Of a stretch of 51,858 nucleotides of DNA, positions 25,217-33,639 are shown in pieces. The translations under genes and the position numbers were made by a program. The stretch comes from CAYVZU01 sp964455935. Its GTDB lineage: Bacteria > Fibrobacterota > CAYVZU01. Each line of letters starts with the position of its first letter. The stretch's first letter is position 1. The notes beneath the pieces are model-generated. The model made no database searches, was not told the origin of the DNA, and was given only the letters and a program-made list of their open reading frames with translations. Location of the stretch: positions 1 to 51,858 of the forward strand of contig CAYVZU010000011.1 of the NCBI GenBank assembly GCA_964455935.1, written 5' to 3'.

Positions 25217-25783
25217 CTATTTCCAGATCTTGTCAATCACGCCGTATTCGATCGCTTGTTGTGCGTTCATGTAGAAATCGCGGTCGGTGTCTTCGGCGAT
25301 CTTCTCGAACGGTTTGTTCGTGTGCGCTGCCAGAATACGGTTGAGCTCCTCTCGAATTCGCAGAACCTCGTCGGCCTGAATCTTGATATCGCTGGCCGGC
25401 CCGAACATGTGTCCCGAAATCGCCGGCTGGTGAATCATAATTCGGGCATGCGGCCATGCAAAGCGCTTCCCTTTTTGGCCCGCGGCCAGAAGAACGGCTC
25501 CCATGCTGGCGGCTTGTCCCATGCAGATGGTGGAAATTTCGCTCTTAACGCTCTGCATTGCATCGTAAATGGCAAGTCCCGAGGAGATGACACCGCCGGG
25601 CGAGTTGATATACAGCCGGATTTCTCCCTGGCCTTCGGAATCAAGATAGAGGATCTTTTTAACAATCTCTTCTGAGGATTGGTCGTCAACGCCACCCCAT
25701 AGGAAAATCTCCCGATTCTTCAGGGACTTTTCTACAATGGCATGCTCGGCAAACATCTTCTGGAATTCTTCCGTAAAGGCCAT
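25217..25783 (-). CDS. clpP: ATP-dependent Clp protease proteolytic subunit
   Basis: A 188-residue serine protease subunit that assembles into double heptamers and degrades proteins fed by Clp ATPases. The catalytic triad is complete: Ser93 in GQAASMGA, His118 in MIHQPA and Asp169 in DTDRDFYM. LYINSPGGVISSGLAIYD is the substrate-binding strand. AAGGAG five bases upstream fixes ATG 25783. It stands alone, without tig or clpX, which often flank it. Its partner ATPase for McsB-marked substrates is not in the window. Confidence 0.95.
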   Translation of the reverse strand: MAFTEEFQKMFAEHAIVEKSLKNREIFLWGGVDDQSSEEIVKKILYLDSEGQGEIRLYINSPGGVISSGLAIYDAMQSVKSEISTICMGQAASMGAVLLAAGQKGKRFAWPHARIMIHQPAISGHMFGPASDIKIQADEVLRIREELNRILAAHTNKPFEKIAEDTDRDFYMNAQQAIEYGVIDKIWK

Positions 25784-25802
25784 AGGGACTCCTTGGTAAA
25801 TT

Positions 25803-25902
25803 GAAAATTATGAATGGAGAATTATGAATTCAAGAACCTGAAGTCAACAATGACACTCAGGGTCCTCCAATTCCCCATTCATAATTCATAATTAATAATT
25901 CC
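25803..25902. repeat. AT-rich inverted repeat between cysS and clpP
   Basis: Left arm GAAAATTATGAATGGAGAAT (25803-25822) and, inverted, right arm with ATTCATAATTCATAATTAAT (25878-25897). The motif ATTATGAAT or its complement occurs about five times within 100 bp. Such AATTATGAATGG units are common low-complexity spacers in uncultured bacteria. It lies between the cysS stop and the clpP start and could form a stem-loop. Confidence 0.7.
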
Positions 25903-25906
25903 TCTT

Positions 25907-27289
25907 TTATTTCCTGTGCCAGCGCGTTCCCTTGGGTGTGTCCTCCAATATAATGCCGCGCTTTGTGATCTCGTTACGAAGTTGATCCGCCAGGGCGAAA
26001 TTTCTGTCTTTTCGGGCCTGTTCCCGATCCGCGATCAGTTTCTCAATCTCCTGATCGATGCTTTCGGTCCTGGGCTGGAACAAGCCAAGGCCCAACACCG
26101 TATCCACGCTGGATAAAAAGGCGAGTTTCTCGTCCGAAGTCAAGGGGCTGCGTAATGTTGTCCATAAAACGGCCAAGGCGCCCGGCATATTCAAATCGTG
26201 ATTGGCCTGTTCCTGGAATCGGGCCGCGGCGTCCATGGCAGCCTCGCTTGACCGGGCTTTGCATCCCTCTTCGGCGTAAATGCGAATGTGCTCGCGCAGG
26301 CTGGCCAGGCCGTTTCGGGCTCCGTCCAAAGCCTCCCAGGAGAATGTGAGCGGAGACCGGTAATGAGCGCTGAAGCACATGTAGCGGTAGTCCAGGGGAT
26401 CGTACCCTCGCTCGCGCAGGACGCTTATTGTGATAAAGTTTCCGCCCGATTTCGCCATTTTCGCCTTTTCCATGACCAGGAACTCGCCATGAAGCCAGAA
26501 CCGGGAAAAGGGTTTTCCCGTTGCGGCTTCCGACTGGGCAATCTCGTTTGTGTGATGGACCGGAATATGGTCGATTCCGCCGCAATGGATATCGAGTGTT
26601 TCGCCCAGGTACTTCATGGCCATGGCACTGCATTCGACATGCCAGCCCGGGAACCCTTTTCCCCATGGGCTGTCCCATTCCATTTGCCGTTTCTTGTCGG
26701 CAGGGGAGAATTTCCACAGGGCAAAGTCCGCCGGGTTTCGTTTGCCTTCGGCCACGGCTACGCGCGCGCCGGCCCGCAGTTTTTCCAGGTCCAGCCGGGC
26801 AAACGCGGGATAGCGGGGGAACGTCGAAGTATCAAAGTAGATTCCATCCGGCGCCCGATAGGTGCAGCCCTTCTCCTCCAGTCGTTGGATTAGGGCGATC
26901 TGCTCGGAAATATGGTCTGTTGCTTTGCACCAGATGTCCGGGTCAAGGCAATTGAGGGCATGAAAATCGTCCCGGAAAACGGACAGGTAGTGCGAGGCGA
27001 TTTCCCACACCGATTTGCCTTCGCGGGCCGCACCTTTTTCCATTTTGTCTTCGCCTGTATCGGCATCGCTTGTTAAATGCCCGACATCGGTGACGTTCAT
27101 GATGTGCTTTACCTTGAACTCGTTCAGCACCAAAACGCGTTTGAGCACGTCTTCGAAGATATAGGTGCGAAGGTTGCCAATATGGGCGTAGTTGTAAACA
27201 GTGGGACCGCAGGTGTAAAGGCCAACGGGTTCGGACTGAGGCGGGAACTCCTCGATACTTCGAGTCGCTGTATTATAAAAGGATAACAT
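25907..27289 (-). CDS. cysS: Cysteinyl-tRNA synthetase
   Basis: A 460-residue class I aminoacyl-tRNA synthetase that charges tRNA-Cys. HIGN at 36-39 is the HIGH motif. The zinc that reads cysteine is held by Cys27, Cys220, His245 and Glu249, all present. The KMSKS loop reads KMAKSGGNF (277-285) rather than KMSKSLGNF. The C-terminal helical anticodon region ends with the family's usual GIILEDTPKGTRW. No ribosome site is seen before ATG 27289; a promoter with a predicted leader of about 8 bases lies upstream. Divergent from the cyclic-nucleotide-binding gene at 27376, with overlapping promoter regions. Confidence 0.95.
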   Translation of the reverse strand: MLSFYNTATRSIEEFPPQSEPVGLYTCGPTVYNYAHIGNLRTYIFEDVLKRVLVLNEFKVKHIMNVTDVGHLTSDADTGEDKMEKGAAREGKSVWEIASHYLSVFRDDFHALNCLDPDIWCKATDHISEQIALIQRLEEKGCTYRAPDGIYFDTSTFPRYPAFARLDLEKLRAGARVAVAEGKRNPADFALWKFSPADKKRQMEWDSPWGKGFPGWHVECSAMAMKYLGETLDIHCGGIDHIPVHHTNEIAQSEAATGKPFSRFWLHGEFLVMEKAKMAKSGGNFITISVLRERGYDPLDYRYMCFSAHYRSPLTFSWEALDGARNGLASLREHIRIYAEEGCKARSSEAAMDAAARFQEQANHDLNMPGALAVLWTTLRSPLTSDEKLAFLSSVDTVLGLGLFQPRTESIDQEIEKLIADREQARKDRNFALADQLRNEITKRGIILEDTPKGTRWHRK

Positions 27290-27303
27290 AAAATTGGTGA
27301 ATC

Positions 27304-27333
27304 AAGATACCCTGTTTCCAAAAATGAAGTCAA
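27304..27333 (-). promoter_or_regulatory. Putative cysS promoter
   Basis: On the minus strand TTGACT (27333-27328), 18-base spacer, TATCTT (27309-27304). The predicted start lies near 27297, leaving a leader of about eight bases before ATG 27289 and no Shine-Dalgarno. Confidence 0.5.
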
Positions 27334-27339
27334 ACCCGC

Positions 27340-27369
27340 TTGCAATCATAATCCCCTACCTTTTAAATT
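27340..27369 (+). promoter_or_regulatory. Putative leaderless promoter of the cNMP-binding gene
   Basis: TTGCAA (27340-27345), 18-base spacer, TAAATT (27364-27369). Transcription would start on the A of ATG 27376. Its -35 lies six bases from the -35 of the divergent cysS promoter, so the two would compete for polymerase. Confidence 0.5.
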
Positions 27370-27375
27370 TACTCA

Positions 27376-27864
27376 ATGGAAAATCCTCTATGGGGCTACA
27401 TTTTCAACAAGTCGCCTGCCCGTGAATCGCTTTCGGATATTTTAGCCCGCGTTCCCATTTTCGACAAGCTGGAGCGGAGAGATCTTCGCTGGATCGAGCA
27501 GATCATTCATGTACGCCACTACAATCGAAACGAGATCGTCTTTGCCAATGATGAACCGGGCGTAGGTCTCTATATCGTGCAGAAGGGACTTGTCCGCGTG
27601 CTCAAGAAAGACGCGGAAGGGAAGGATATTACCTTGGCCACGCTCAACGAGGGACAGTTCTTTGGCGAACTCTCGCTGCTGGACGACTATCCCCGTTCCG
27701 CCACGGCCATTGCCGTTGAACCATCCGTTCTGCTGGGCTTTTTCCACCCGGACTTGATGCAGCTGGTGGAGAGCAAGCCGGCGGTGGGCTGCAAGATCCT
27801 GCTTCGGTTGGCGCAGCTTCTGGGGGAACGCCTCCGTAAAACCAACGAACTTATTCACGCATGA
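27376..27864 (+). CDS. Cyclic nucleotide-binding (CRP-like) domain protein without DNA-binding domain
   Basis: A 162-residue protein holding a single cNMP-binding beta-barrel (about 25-145): VPIFDKLERRDLRWIEQI, GLYIVQKGLVRVL, EGQFFGELSLLDDYPRSATA. The last is the phosphate-binding cassette, in which FGELSLL and RSATA keep the Glu and Arg that contact cAMP/cGMP in canonical members. No C-terminal helix-turn-helix follows, so it is not a normal CRP. Its stop overlaps the start of the AI-2E family permease (ATGA), so it may act on that protein. Confidence 0.88.
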   Translation: MENPLWGYIFNKSPARESLSDILARVPIFDKLERRDLRWIEQIIHVRHYNRNEIVFANDEPGVGLYIVQKGLVRVLKKDAEGKDITLATLNEGQFFGELSLLDDYPRSATAIAVEPSVLLGFFHPDLMQLVESKPAVGCKILLRLAQLLGERLRKTNELIHA

Positions 27865-28907
27865 GAGAGCATTCCCGCGGCGCGCTGATTATCTTTGGCG
27901 CGTTCTTCTTCGCCCTGATCGTGGGGATCGTCTTCAGCCTGAAGATTCTGCTGTGGCCGGTCCTGGTGGGCTTTTTGATCGCGTTTGTGCTGGACCCAAT
28001 TGTCGACTACCTTGAAGCCAAAGAGATTAACCGGATTTTCATCATCAGCGTTCTGCTGTCTTTAATCATCGGACTCCTGGTTCTGGCGGCATTTTGTTTT
28101 GTGCAGCCGGTCGCTCATCAAGTCAATCGCATCATGGACGAGGCTCCGGCCTACCTCCAACTGCTGCGAAGCGATCTGCTCGACCTTGCTCGTCACATGC
28201 AGGTCAGGTACCCGGGCATTGATTGGCTCGGCCTCCAGGAGAAAGGGATGCGGGCGATCTCGGAATACCTCACCGGCTTGTGGCTTTCGATGCCCCGGTA
28301 TTTCACGAATCTGTTCGGGATATTCGCCTCGGCCGTGATCGTTCCCTTTGTCGCCTTTTTCCTCCTAAAAGACGGCGAGCAGATGAAAAAGCAGGTCATT
28401 GAACTGGTTCCCAATCGCTACTTCGAAATGACCCTGACGCTCTTTCATAGAGTTACACGCCAACTATCGGCTTACCTCCGAGGAACGATGCTGGACTGCG
28501 GAATCACCGCGGTGCTCTACATCATTGGTTATTCGATCATTGGCGTGAAGTATTCAATTCTGGTGGGCTTCCTTGGCGGAGTGTTGTGTCTGGTCCCATA
28601 CCTGGGGCCCTGGATGGGCGCGGCCCTGGCCATGGTCATTATGCTCTTCGACCCAAGCGCCAGTTTTCCCTGGTGGTCCGCCCTGATTGTCGCCTCCCTG
28701 GTCCAGTTCTTCGAGAACAATTTTCTCTATCCAATTATTCTGGGCAAGAGCGTGGATATTCATCCGCTGATCATCATGTTTGGGCTTTTCGTGGGCGCGG
28801 AGGTGGCCGGGCTGGTTGGAATGGTGTTGGCCGTCCCGCTGATTGCCATCCTCAAAGTGATCGCTGAAGTTCTCTATAAGGGACTGCGGCAATTTTCGGT
28901 CATCTAA
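27861..28907 (+). CDS. AI-2E family (PerM/YdiK-type) membrane transporter
   Basis: A 348-residue membrane protein of the TqsA/PerM superfamily. About eight hydrophobic segments, including two at the N terminus (10-45), one at 60-85, a soluble section (100-150), then a cluster from 155 to the end. Conserved blocks: VGFLIAFVLDPIVDYLE, FFLLKDGEQMKK, GVLCLVPYLGPWMG, VQFFENNFLYPIILGKSV, and HPLIIMFGLFVGAEVAGLVG. Some members export AI-2, others are Na+/H+ antiporters; substrate unknown. ATG 27861 overlaps the upstream stop. Its stop codon overlaps that of the convergent livF by three bases (28904-28907). Confidence 0.88.
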   Translation: MREHSRGALIIFGAFFFALIVGIVFSLKILLWPVLVGFLIAFVLDPIVDYLEAKEINRIFIISVLLSLIIGLLVLAAFCFVQPVAHQVNRIMDEAPAYLQLLRSDLLDLARHMQVRYPGIDWLGLQEKGMRAISEYLTGLWLSMPRYFTNLFGIFASAVIVPFVAFFLLKDGEQMKKQVIELVPNRYFEMTLTLFHRVTRQLSAYLRGTMLDCGITAVLYIIGYSIIGVKYSILVGFLGGVLCLVPYLGPWMGAALAMVIMLFDPSASFPWWSALIVASLVQFFENNFLYPIILGKSVDIHPLIIMFGLFVGAEVAGLVGMVLAVPLIAILKVIAEVLYKGLRQFSVI

Positions 28908-29605
28908 CCCAGGTAGGCACGCTTAACATCCTCGTTGCTGGCGAGAACGGCACTTTCTCCCTGCGCCGCGATTCTTCCGTTTTCCAGAACATACGCCCGC
29001 CGGGAAATCTTCAGCGCCATCGACGCGTTTTGCTCCACGAGCAGAACGGCCTTGCCTTTCCGGTTGATCCCGGATAGAACCGAGAACACATTGCCGACCA
29101 GCAGCGGCGAAAGCCCCATCGACGGCTCGTCCAGAATCAGGAGGTCGCCGTCGGCCACCAGTGCGCGACCGATCGCCAGCATCTGCTGCTCGCCGCCGCT
29201 TAGGGTCGAAGAAAGCTGGTTTTGTCGCTGGCCCAGAATGGGAAAGATCTCAAAAACCGGATCCAATTTCCGGTGGACCGGCCTGTGGCGTGCCGCAAAG
29301 GACCCCAGGAGCAGATTTTCCCTGACTGTCAGGTTGCCGAAAATGCCCCGACCCTCCGGGACATGAGAAATTCCCATCCGCGCCACGGCATGGGCCCCGC
29401 CGGCCACGGCGCGGCCGCGATAGCGGATTGTCCCGGAACGAATTGGGATCAGCTGCGAGATCGCCCGAAGGGTGGTCGATTTTCCGGCGCCGTTTGCACC
29501 GATGAGCGCGACGATTTCACCCTCTCCAACGTCTAGGCTGACTTCATGGAGGACCTGAATGGGACCGTATCCGGCCGAGAGCTTTTCAATGGAAAGAAGC
29601 GGCAT
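28904..29605 (-). CDS. livF: Branched-chain amino acid/amide ABC transporter ATPase LivF
   Basis: A 233-residue ATPase. Walker A GANGAGKST, signature LSGGEQQMLAIGRAL, Walker B LLILDEPSMGLSPLL, and the HVPEGRGIFGNLTVREN stretch are diagnostic for LivF. Last gene of a five-gene importer read on the minus strand. It overlaps the end of livG by 20 bases. Its stop overlaps the convergent permease stop. Confidence 0.93.
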   Translation of the reverse strand: MPLLSIEKLSAGYGPIQVLHEVSLDVGEGEIVALIGANGAGKSTTLRAISQLIPIRSGTIRYRGRAVAGGAHAVARMGISHVPEGRGIFGNLTVRENLLLGSFAARHRPVHRKLDPVFEIFPILGQRQNQLSSTLSGGEQQMLAIGRALVADGDLLILDEPSMGLSPLLVGNVFSVLSGINRKGKAVLLVEQNASMALKISRRAYVLENGRIAAQGESAVLASNEDVKRAYLG

Positions 29606-30395
29606 CTCCCTCCCCCAGGTAGGCCTTGACCACCGTTTCGTTTTGGGCGAGATCGTCCGGTTTTCCTTCGAAAATTGTCCGGCCGAAATTGAGGACCTTG
29701 ACCTGTTGGCAAAGCTTCATTACAAGACGCATGCGGTGTTCGATTAAAACGATCGCCACCCCGAACTCGTGGCGAACCCATAGCACAAGTTCGGCCAGTT
29801 GATCCAGTTCGGCCGGGTTCATTCCTGCGCCGGGTTCGTCCAGCAGAAGCAGGCGCGGCTTGGACACGAGCGCGCGCGCCAACTCGGTCTTGCGCTGCAT
29901 CCCGTAGGGAAGGCCCGCCGCCAATTCGTTTGCGCGACCGGCGAGCCCAAATTTCTCCAGAATGGCCATGGATGCATCGCGTACCTCTTGTTCCTGCTGC
30001 TCAAAGGCTTTGGCGCGGATCATGGCATCCCAAAGGCGATATTGCAGTCGGCAATAGCCGGCTGTTCTCACATTGTCGAGAACGGTCATTGATTTGAAAA
30101 GGCGGATATTCTGGAATGTCCGCGCAATGCCTCTTGCGACAATTCGGTGAGGGGGTTGGCCCGTAATGTCCTCATTGCGCAGCGAGACCCGGCCTTGATC
30201 GGGCCGGTACACGCCCGTGATTAAGTTGAAAACCGTTGTTTTGCCGGCACCGTTGGGACCGATAATGCCCCAAATTGCGTTAGGGTTCACCGACAAGTCA
30301 AAATCCGAAACGGCTTTGAGCCCGCCAAAGGAATGGCAGAGGCCTGAGATCTCCAGAAGGGGACTGGCTCGCGGACCATTTCCAGGGGCCGTCAT
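29586..30395 (-). CDS. livG: Branched-chain amino acid/amide ABC transporter ATPase LivG
   Basis: A 269-residue ATPase. Walker A GPNGAGKTT, Walker B LLLLDEPGAGMNPAE and the conserved ARTFQNIRLFKSMTVLDNV block define LivG; the signature reads LPYGMQRKTELARAL (LivG proteins often have LxYGxQR). ATG 30395 overlaps the livM stop (ATGA), with AAGGA upstream. Confidence 0.93.
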   Translation of the reverse strand: MTAPGNGPRASPLLEISGLCHSFGGLKAVSDFDLSVNPNAIWGIIGPNGAGKTTVFNLITGVYRPDQGRVSLRNEDITGQPPHRIVARGIARTFQNIRLFKSMTVLDNVRTAGYCRLQYRLWDAMIRAKAFEQQEQEVRDASMAILEKFGLAGRANELAAGLPYGMQRKTELARALVSKPRLLLLDEPGAGMNPAELDQLAELVLWVRHEFGVAIVLIEHRMRLVMKLCQQVKVLNFGRTIFEGKPDDLAQNETVVKAYLGEGDAASFH

Positions 30396-31330
30396 TTCTC
30401 TTTCCTTGGCACAAGAAATCTCCATTCGCGGCCGCCCATGATTCCCAGGGGCCGGTAAATCATCAGAACGATCAGCGCGAGCGGGGCGGCAACGAAACGC
30501 CACACGCCAAGAAAGCGCAGGAGTTCCAGAAGCACGGTCCAGAGTACGGCTCCCAGAATCGAACCGATCAGAGTGCCGCTCCCGCCCAGGTAGAGCATCA
30601 GTAGGATATCCGTCGACTTGATGATCGAGAACGTCCGAGGATTGATGAACTGGATCAGGTGCGCAAAAAGCCCGCCCGCAATTCCCGCGAGAAACGAAGA
30701 GATCACAAAGGCCAGGACCTTCACGTGGTTTGTGTTGATCGAAATGAGATTCGCGGCAATTTCGTCATCGCGTATGGCCGCAATTCCCCGTCCGAATTTG
30801 CTGTAAACCAGATTGCGGACAACCAGCACGGACCCGACTGTCCCCGCGAACACCCATGGAAGACCGGTGTACTTCTCGATACCGTAATAGCCCTGCGGTC
30901 CCCCGAACCAGGGGAGATTCTCGAACAGGCTCTTCACGATCATAATCAGGGCCAGAGTAATAATGGCCAGATAGTCGCCACGCGTGCGGAATGCCGGGAT
31001 CGCAACCAGAAATCCCACGAAGCCGGCGACGGCTCCGCCGGCCAGGAGTGAAACGGGGAACAAGGCGGCTGCATGATGCGGCAGCAGATGCATGGAGACA
31101 AACGAGGCCGTGTATGCGCCTACGGCCATGAAAGCCGCATGGCCAACCGAAAACTCTCCCATGTAGCCGTTTACCAGGTTCAGGCTGACCGTGAGGATAA
31201 TATTAATGCCAATGTACATTAGAATCTGCTCGACATAGGGGTCGAGGACCGCAAAACGGTCCAGAAGGAAACACACACCCAAACCCGCACAAAGCAGGAG
31301 GGGGAAGGCAAGGCGTCGAAAGATTGGCAA
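30392..31330 (-). CDS. livM: Branched-chain amino acid/amide ABC transporter permease LivM
   Basis: A 312-residue inner-membrane permease, about eight to nine helices, with NLVNGYMGEFSVGHAAFMAVGAY split across the first half and the coupling loop RDDEIAANLISINTNHVKVLAF. The start is most likely TTG at 31330-31328, two bases after the livH stop, with AAAGGTG five bases upstream; the open frame extends much further but upstream of here it is livH read out of frame. Confidence 0.88.
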   Translation of the reverse strand: MPIFRRLAFPLLLCAGLGVCFLLDRFAVLDPYVEQILMYIGINIILTVSLNLVNGYMGEFSVGHAAFMAVGAYTASFVSMHLLPHHAAALFPVSLLAGGAVAGFVGFLVAIPAFRTRGDYLAIITLALIMIVKSLFENLPWFGGPQGYYGIEKYTGLPWVFAGTVGSVLVVRNLVYSKFGRGIAAIRDDEIAANLISINTNHVKVLAFVISSFLAGIAGGLFAHLIQFINPRTFSIIKSTDILLMLYLGGSGTLIGSILGAVLWTVLLELLRFLGVWRFVAAPLALIVLMIYRPLGIMGGREWRFLVPRKEK

Positions 31331-31332
31331 GG

Positions 31333-32208
31333 CTACACCTTTTTCTGCACGGGCAGGCCGCACAGGCCCGAAGGTTTGATAAGGAGAATCATAAGCAGGA
31401 GCCCGAAGACAATCATGTCCTTGAGGGTGGAAGGCAGGTAGGCTGCCGAAAAGATCTCGACCGCGCCCAGCAGAAAACCGCCAATCACGGCGCCTTTCAC
31501 GCTTCCGATCCCGCCGACCACGGCCGAAACAAAGGCCTTCCAGCCCACCATGATTCCCATATAGGGATCGATAATGGGGTAGGCCAGACCCACGAAGATT
31601 CCGGCGACCGAAGCCAAACCCGCCCCCAGGGCAAAGGTCAGCGACACGATCCGGTCCACGTTGATTCCGAGCAGGGGCACATAGGTCTGATCCCACGAGA
31701 GCGCACGCATGGCCATTCCAGTCCGGGTTTTGGCGATAAAACGGTCCAAGGCCATCATAATGACCACCGAAACCCCAATAATCATAATCTGAATATTGGA
31801 AACCGTAAGAACTCCAATGCGGAAAAGCCGCAGATCCATCAGTGCCGGGAAACGCCGCGGCTCGGGTCCGACTGTGGCCAGGGTAATGGTTTCCAGAAAC
31901 AGCCCCACACCCAGAGCGGTGATCACGGCCGAGACACGCGGAGCGTTTCGCAGGGGCTTGTAGGCAAAGCGCTCGATTGTGACACCCAGGAGCGCCATGG
32001 CCGCAAAGGTCAACGGAAGAACAACCACAAGCGGCCAATGCAGGGCCACGCCCAGAAAGAGCGCGGCGTACGACCCGATCATGAAAACGTCGCCGTGGGC
32101 AAAATTGATCAAGCGCAGGACGCCGTAGACCATGGAATAGCCCAGCGCAATGAGAGCATAGATGCTTCCCAGTTGCAGGGCATTAAGGATCTGCTGAAAA
32201 AGGACCAT
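31333..32208 (-). CDS. livH: Branched-chain amino acid/amide ABC transporter permease LivH
   Basis: A 291-residue permease starting MVLFQQILNALQLGSIYALI, with ALGYSMVYGVLRLINFAHGD (the N-terminal LivH hallmark), and the coupling loop MRALSWDQTYVPLLGINVDR. About eight helices. Adjacent to livM (two bases) and 16 bases after livK. Confidence 0.93.
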   Translation of the reverse strand: MVLFQQILNALQLGSIYALIALGYSMVYGVLRLINFAHGDVFMIGSYAALFLGVALHWPLVVVLPLTFAAMALLGVTIERFAYKPLRNAPRVSAVITALGVGLFLETITLATVGPEPRRFPALMDLRLFRIGVLTVSNIQIMIIGVSVVIMMALDRFIAKTRTGMAMRALSWDQTYVPLLGINVDRIVSLTFALGAGLASVAGIFVGLAYPIIDPYMGIMVGWKAFVSAVVGGIGSVKGAVIGGFLLGAVEIFSAAYLPSTLKDMIVFGLLLMILLIKPSGLCGLPVQKKV

Positions 32209-32224
32209 GCGAAAGCGCAGAATC

Positions 32225-33367
32225 TCAGAACGGGCTGATCGTGTCGAAATACGTGAATGCGTCGTCTTTGATCTGGATCACCACCGCGCTCTTTACGGGC
32301 GACCCGGAACCGGGGTTGAACCGCATGGTCCCGGTCACGCCCTGAAACTCGCTTAGGTTTGACAGTTGGGCCAGCACTTTGGCGGGATCCTTGCTGCCGG
32401 CGTTCCGAATGCTTGCGAATAGCATCCCAAAAGAATCATAGGTAAGGGCAGCCACATCATCGGGCTTGGCGCCATATCGTGACTCATAGTCGGCGATGAA
32501 CTTTCTGGCTTTCTCCGTGGCGATGTCAGGAGCATAATGCGTGGTGAAGTAGAGCCCGTTGAGCAACCCCTTGCCCAATTTGAGAATCTCCTGCGAACCC
32601 CATGAGTCGCTGCCCACGATCATGCCGCCGAACCCCTGTTGGCGCGCCTGCTGCACCTGAAGCGGGACTTCGTTGTAGTAATTGGGAAGGAACAGCACTT
32701 CGGCACCCGAGGATTTGATTTTCGAAAGCTGTGCGCTGAAGTCTTTGTCGCCCGTTGAATACGATTCGAACGCCAAGACTTCGCCGCCGGCCTTGGCGAA
32801 TTCGGCCTTGAAGACCTCGGCGATTCCCTTGTTGTATTCCGATGCCATGTCAAAGAGCACCGCGGCCTTGTTTAAACCAAGCTTCTTCCGCACAAAGGCG
32901 GCCACGACCACCCCTTGAAAGTCATCGGTGAAGCAGGCCCGAAAAATGTGCTTGCGCGACTCGGTTAGTTTTGGATTTGTAGACCAGGGCGAAATCATAA
33001 GCAGGTTGTTGCTTTCGGCCACGACGGCCGCGGGAATCGCATTGCGGCTTGCGTTGGGACCGACCATGGCCAGCACGCGGCGGCTCACAAATTTCTGGGC
33101 CGCGGCCGCGGCGGATTCGGCTTTATCCTCGTTGTCTTCGATAAGGACCTTCACCTGTTCCGTCTTGTCGCCCAGGGCGATTCCGCCTCCCGCATTGATC
33201 TCATCGGCCGCCATTCTGGCGGCATTCACGCAAGATTTTCCAGCAACCGGAATGGAGCCGGTCAGTTCCGCGTTTACGCCAATATTGATTGTGTCGGACC
33301 TTTGGCATGTGGAAAACAAAATAGTAGAAAGGCAAACCAGAACTGACAAGACGATGCGCTGCAACAT
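32225..33367 (-). CDS. livK: Branched-chain amino acid/amide-binding lipoprotein LivK
   Basis: A 380-residue periplasmic binding protein of the type I LivK fold. Signal peptide with a lipobox, ILFSTC (Cys21), so it is a lipoprotein. Mature start INIGVNAELTGSIPVAGKS matches the ligand-binding edge of LivK/AmiC proteins; GPNASRNAIPAAVVAESNN and PDDVAALTYDSFGML are further landmarks. GGGGTGAGG precedes the ATG. First gene of livKHMGF. Substrate could be leucine-type amino acids, short amides or urea. Confidence 0.92.
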   Translation of the reverse strand: MLQRIVLSVLVCLSTILFSTCQRSDTINIGVNAELTGSIPVAGKSCVNAARMAADEINAGGGIALGDKTEQVKVLIEDNEDKAESAAAAAQKFVSRRVLAMVGPNASRNAIPAAVVAESNNLLMISPWSTNPKLTESRKHIFRACFTDDFQGVVVAAFVRKKLGLNKAAVLFDMASEYNKGIAEVFKAEFAKAGGEVLAFESYSTGDKDFSAQLSKIKSSGAEVLFLPNYYNEVPLQVQQARQQGFGGMIVGSDSWGSQEILKLGKGLLNGLYFTTHYAPDIATEKARKFIADYESRYGAKPDDVAALTYDSFGMLFASIRNAGSKDPAKVLAQLSNLSEFQGVTGTMRFNPGSGSPVKSAVVIQIKDDAFTYFDTISPF

Positions 33368-33639
33368 GACCTCACCCCTTTATTTTTTGAAAACAATGCA
33401 GGGTCGATGTGGAAAGATAGAACAAACAAGGGGGGAAACCCAAGAAGAATGCGCCGGACAGTTCAATGATGCCCAGCGCGCGGCGGTCGTTTGATCCGGA
33501 CCGGGAAAGTGGTATTTTTGCATTGCATCCACTCAGATTTTATTTGGGTCATTTCGAGCGCATGCGAGACAGTGCTCATTGATCGCGCTCCCGGGAACCT
33601 GAGTGGTATTTTTGCATTTTGGTTTACAGGAGGCCCGGT
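33368..33639. promoter_or_regulatory. Intergenic region with a 17-bp direct repeat and a half palindrome
   Basis: The 17-mer AGTGGTATTTTTGCATT occurs at 33508-33524 and again at 33602-33618, 94 bp apart, the second directly before the phosphoesterase gene. Each contains a TATTTT that could serve as a -10 box. Between them, 33548-33580 (GTCATTTCGAGC then GCGAGACAGTG) is one degenerate arm of the palindromic repeat at 2387 and 49258. The left part should hold the livK promoter, not identified. Confidence 0.5.

Noticed and set aside
30392..32038. 548-residue LivM reading
   Set aside because: The first 236 residues are livH read out of frame; the true LivM begins at TTG 31330.
31324..32238. 304-codon plus-strand frame opposite livH
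   Set aside because: Antisense to LivH with its conserved permease motifs; product is Gln/His/Asp rich without family features.
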